DNA from: Trichosphaerium sp. ATCC 40318
Lineage: Eukaryota; Discosea; Flabellinia; Trichosidae
Length of the DNA stretch: 41,767 nt
Reading direction: 5' to 3'
Assembly: GCA_038496445.1 (NCBI GenBank)
Contig: JALMLS010000595.1
Coordinates: 1-41,767, forward strand
The position numbers and the translations under genes are program-made. Positions 41,235 to 41,767 of this stretch are shown one piece after another. Below the pieces are notes generated by a model. The model did not search any database. It worked only from the letters and a program-made list of their open reading frames with translations, and was not told where the DNA came from. Each line of letters starts with the position of its first letter. Within the stretch, counting starts at the first letter, position 1.

Positions 41235-41767
41235 TCAGCTCCAATAATTACTATCCCATTTAACTTCATGTACACCAATCAATACCTTGGCACCCTCTTT
41301 AGTTGCACGTGTATCATATAAGGTAATGGTATGAACACCAACTAAGTACTTCAAACATTCATATGTAATTATAGTTCTTTCTAATTCAATCTCATGAACA
41401 CCAGCCAATGCCTCTACACCCTCATCTGTAATTGAAGTACTATGTAAATCAATTGTATGAACACCAGCTAAAGCCTTGATACCCTCATCTGTTATATTGA
41501 CACAGTATGACAGCCTAATAGTATGAACACCAGCTAACGCCTTCAAGCTTTCATCTGAAATGCCATCACAGTCACGTAAGTTAATTGTATGAACACCTGC
41601 CAAAGCCTTGACGCCCTCATCTGTAATATAATCACATTCTGATAAGTTAATAGTATTTACGCCCTCCAATAAGTACAAGTGCTTATCACTGATATCTCTT
41701 GAAATGAAAACAGTCTCAATAGAGGTGTTTTGAAGCAAAGGGCTTCCAGAAAGAAGATATTCCCCTT
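41235..41767 (-). CDS. Leucine-rich-repeat protein, cut by right edge
   Basis: At least 177 codons, open to the window edge. It contains about seven LRRs of the form LAGVHTI.L..C..ITDEGVKA, the same style as the protein at 1771-2962. The sequence before the repeats (SGSPLLQNTSIE) matches NNPLLKNTKI of that protein, so an F-box-like N-terminus probably lies just outside. The protein ends VKWDSNYWS before TAA. Probably a second member of the F-box/LRR group. Confidence 0.75.
   Translation of the reverse strand, partial: GEYLLSGSPLLQNTSIETVFISRDISDKHLYLLEGVNTINLSECDYITDEGVKALAGVHTINLRDCDGISDESLKALAGVHTIRLSYCVNITDEGIKALAGVHTIDLHSTSITDEGVEALAGVHEIELERTIITYECLKYLVGVHTITLYDTRATKEGAKVLIGVHEVKWDSNYWS

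Larger units (their letters stand above)
1022..41311. promoter_or_regulatory. Dispersed CACGTG palindromes (about 45)
   Basis: Hand count gives 45 sites, for example 1022, 1049, 1282, 4796, 6964, 11546, 21323, 22107, 25147, 33645, 37589, 40431 and 41306. Only two lie inside the 6.7-kb retroelement. Many extend to TCACGTGA or CACGTGATTT. They occur in promoters, introns and coding exons. CACGTG is the E-box core bound by bHLH proteins; binding here is inferred. Confidence 0.6.

Overview
This window is nuclear DNA of an AT-rich eukaryote. Nearly every gene is split by short introns (about 40-100 nt, GT-AG, with two likely GC-AG exceptions). The window also holds a Ty3/gypsy LTR retrotransposon, small DNA-transposon relics and a Pol III-type tRNA-like gene. 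Nothing looks like a bacterial operon. The gene content (C-type lectin-like surface proteins, F-box proteins with MORN, LRR or NHL repeats, a GT31 glycosyltransferase, an AlkB-like oxygenase) suggests a unicellular eukaryote with a compact genome, but the sequence alone does not fix the lineage. The MORN and LRR repeat styles also occur in large DNA viruses of protists; the dense introns and the retroelement argue for the cellular genome.

Layout. 1-7268: three minus-strand genes of one lectin-like family (the first runs off the left edge) with an F-box/LRR gene between the first two. 7270-9480: transposon debris, with a TA-flanked foldback MITE and a hAT-like element inserted in an old plus-strand lectin relic. 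9478-11359: a split AlkB-like dioxygenase gene. 11490-11990: a truncated lectin pseudogene. 12213-13175: F-box/MORN gene 1. 14274-22806: a lectin gene whose signal-peptide exon is split by a 6.74-kb Ty3/gypsy element with identical 80-bp LTRs. 23358-24131: a possible methyltransferase. 24505-26581: an F-box/NHL-repeat gene. 26770-27645: an inverted, broken copy of the 3' half of the interrupted lectin gene. 27843-28208: an unknown exon. 28237-29613: a GT31-like gene with shifted frames. 31010-31643: F-box/MORN gene 2. 31940-32844: an unknown cysteine-containing gene. 34818-34891: the tRNA-like gene. 35145-35890: F-box/MORN gene 3. 36163-40724: two more intact lectin genes. 41235-41767: an LRR gene running off the right edge.

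Two themes tie the region together. First, the lectin-like family: four complete genes, one edge-cut gene and at least four broken copies. All share the same exon borders and phases: signal peptide, a degenerate first CTLD-like domain, a canonical CTLD, an optional Pro/Thr stalk coded by 0-2 mini-exons, a membrane-proximal domain and a C-terminal hydrophobic tail with no cytoplasmic part (GPI-type). Second, F-box-like N-termini are joined to three different repeat scaffolds (MORN_2, LRR, NHL), which would suit a diversifying set of ubiquitin-ligase substrate adaptors. The hexamer CACGTG occurs about 45 times by hand count, roughly tenfold above base-composition expectation, mostly outside the retroelement and at a conserved place in intron 2 of every lectin gene in which that intron is preserved. 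Exon borders were derived by eye from splice consensus, phase and paralogue comparison; they agree arithmetically except where noted.
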